This document shows, piece after piece, positions 6,458 to 6,805 of a DNA stretch of 6,805 nucleotides. Every line of letters starts with the position of its first letter. Position 1 is the stretch's first letter. The notes under the pieces were generated by a model. The model saw nothing but the letters and a program-made list of their open reading frames with translations, was not told where the DNA came from and did no database searches. This stretch comes from an uncultured Methylococcaceae bacterium (GTDB lineage: Bacteria > Pseudomonadota > Gammaproteobacteria > Methylococcales > Methylomonadaceae), in NCBI GenBank assembly GCA_903939355.1, contig CAJAHC010000487.1:1-6805 (forward strand), in the 5' to 3' direction. A program made the translations under genes and the position numbers.

Positions 6458-6561
6458 AAGTGTATTCCAATCATTCAATTAACGATATAGCTTGCGCTGA
6501 AATTGAAATCTTTGTATGGTTAATGCCTATGTATCTAACTGATAAGGTTTTCAGATATTGA
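6454..6561 (+). CDS. Small ORF of 35 codons, possible coupling peptide
   Basis: ATG 6454 overlaps the stop of the upstream glycosyltransferase (ATGA), and its own TGA (6559-6561) overlaps the TTG start of the acyltransferase (TTGA). The predicted peptide begins MKVYSNHSIND and ends LTDKVFRY, with a short hydrophobic middle (IFVWLMPMYL). I recognise no family. It could be a real small protein, a leader whose translation carries ribosomes to the TTG start, or chance. The 100-nt interval has no other ORF and no remnant of a known gene that I can see. Confidence 0.35.
   Translation: MKVYSNHSINDIACAEIEIFVWLMPMYLTDKVFRY
6544..6547 (+). promoter_or_regulatory. Weak ribosome binding site for the acyltransferase TTG start
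   Basis: AAGG lies 10 nt before TTG 6558, slightly farther than ideal. The frame has a TAA at 6543-6545, and TTG is the only plausible start codon between it and the first conserved residues. Confidence 0.35.
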
Positions 6562-6805
6562 GCGAAACAAGTTTACGATCCCATTTAAAGCACTATGGTG
6601 TTTATGGTTGTGTTCGACTGATTGTGGAGTGGCTAATATCGAGTCTTTTTTTTTATCCTGCTAGGTTAGTCCGTTTGCCGATTTATATTCGGGGTCGTTC
6701 AGCGATTAAATGGGGGCAGGGCTTTACTATTGGCGAAATAACTGGGGCCAGAGTAAAGTTAAATAATAGGGGCAACGTAAATCCTATTAAATTACGTCTT
6801 GTTGG
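6558..6805 (+). CDS. Probable hexapeptide-repeat acyltransferase, N-terminal part
   Basis: The frame runs open from TTG 6558 to the window edge, giving 82 complete codons. The product starts M-SETSLRSHLKHYGVYG and has a hydrophobic stretch with aromatic residues (LIVEWLISSLFFYPARLV), then LPIYIRGRSAIKWGQGF and TIGEITGARVKL. The order 'YPARLVRLP-YIRG-x-I-x-GxGFTIG' resembles the N-terminus of WcaF/WcaB-like left-handed beta-helix O-acetyltransferases in polysaccharide loci, in which the first hexapeptide coils follow. These enzymes move an acetyl group from acetyl-CoA to a sugar hydroxyl. The diagnostic hexapeptide repeats and catalytic His would lie beyond the window. The TTG start overlaps the small ORF's stop. 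A run of nine T residues sits in the coding region. No full-length check is possible. Confidence 0.62.
   Translation, partial: MSETSLRSHLKHYGVYGCVRLIVEWLISSLFFYPARLVRLPIYIRGRSAIKWGQGFTIGEITGARVKLNNRGNVNPIKLRLV
6646..6654 (+). repeat. Homopolymer run T9 inside the acyltransferase gene
   Basis: Nine T residues span the codons for Leu-Phe-Phe-Tyr around codon 30-33. A slip would truncate the protein before its catalytic beta-helix. Confidence 0.95.

Noticed and set aside
1..6805. Insertion sequence, CRISPR array, tRNA or defence system
   Set aside because: No transposase-like reading frame, terminal inverted repeats, regularly spaced repeats, tRNA cloverleaf pattern or defence-gene motifs were found on either strand.

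Overview
The window is part of a surface-polysaccharide biosynthesis locus (O-antigen, capsule or exopolysaccharide type). All recognised genes read on the + strand. There are no rRNA or tRNA genes, CRISPR arrays, transposases or phage genes. The A+T-rich base composition and gene types fit a Gram-negative bacterium. The UDP-glucuronate decarboxylase and glycosyltransferase sequences look gammaproteobacterial to me, but that is an impression from memory and I cannot name a genus.

Layout, left to right: the last 46 codons of a Wzx-type flippase (1-141); an FkbM-family methyltransferase (143-946); a UDP-glucuronate decarboxylase (UDP-xylose synthase) split by a one-base deletion near 1389 (984-1921); a GT-A-like glycosyltransferase of the type with an EDDC motif (1924-2817); a terminator-like hairpin and a 75-bp gap; a PAPS-dependent sulfotransferase with a TTG start (2893-3861); a 121-bp gap; three consecutive family-2 glycosyltransferases (3983-4834, 4831-5685, 5699-6457); a 35-codon ORF overlapping both of its neighbours by 4 nt (6454-6561); and the start of a probable hexapeptide-repeat acyltransferase (6558 to the window edge).

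Together the genes suggest a heteropolysaccharide repeat unit. At least four glycosyltransferases would build it on a lipid carrier, UDP-xylose would be one donor if the decarboxylase were intact, and the unit would be decorated by methyl, sulfate and acyl groups before or after flipping by Wzx. No polymerase (Wzy), chain-length regulator or initiating phosphoglycosyltransferase is visible here.

The points most worth a second look are the frameshifted decarboxylase, whose sequence is otherwise pristine; the A+T-rich sulfotransferase gene, set apart by the only two sizeable gaps; several long A or T runs inside genes for decorating or transferring enzymes; and the small ORF that seems to bridge translation from a glycosyltransferase to the acyltransferase. 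I see no wholly new system, only an unusual combination of known enzyme families.
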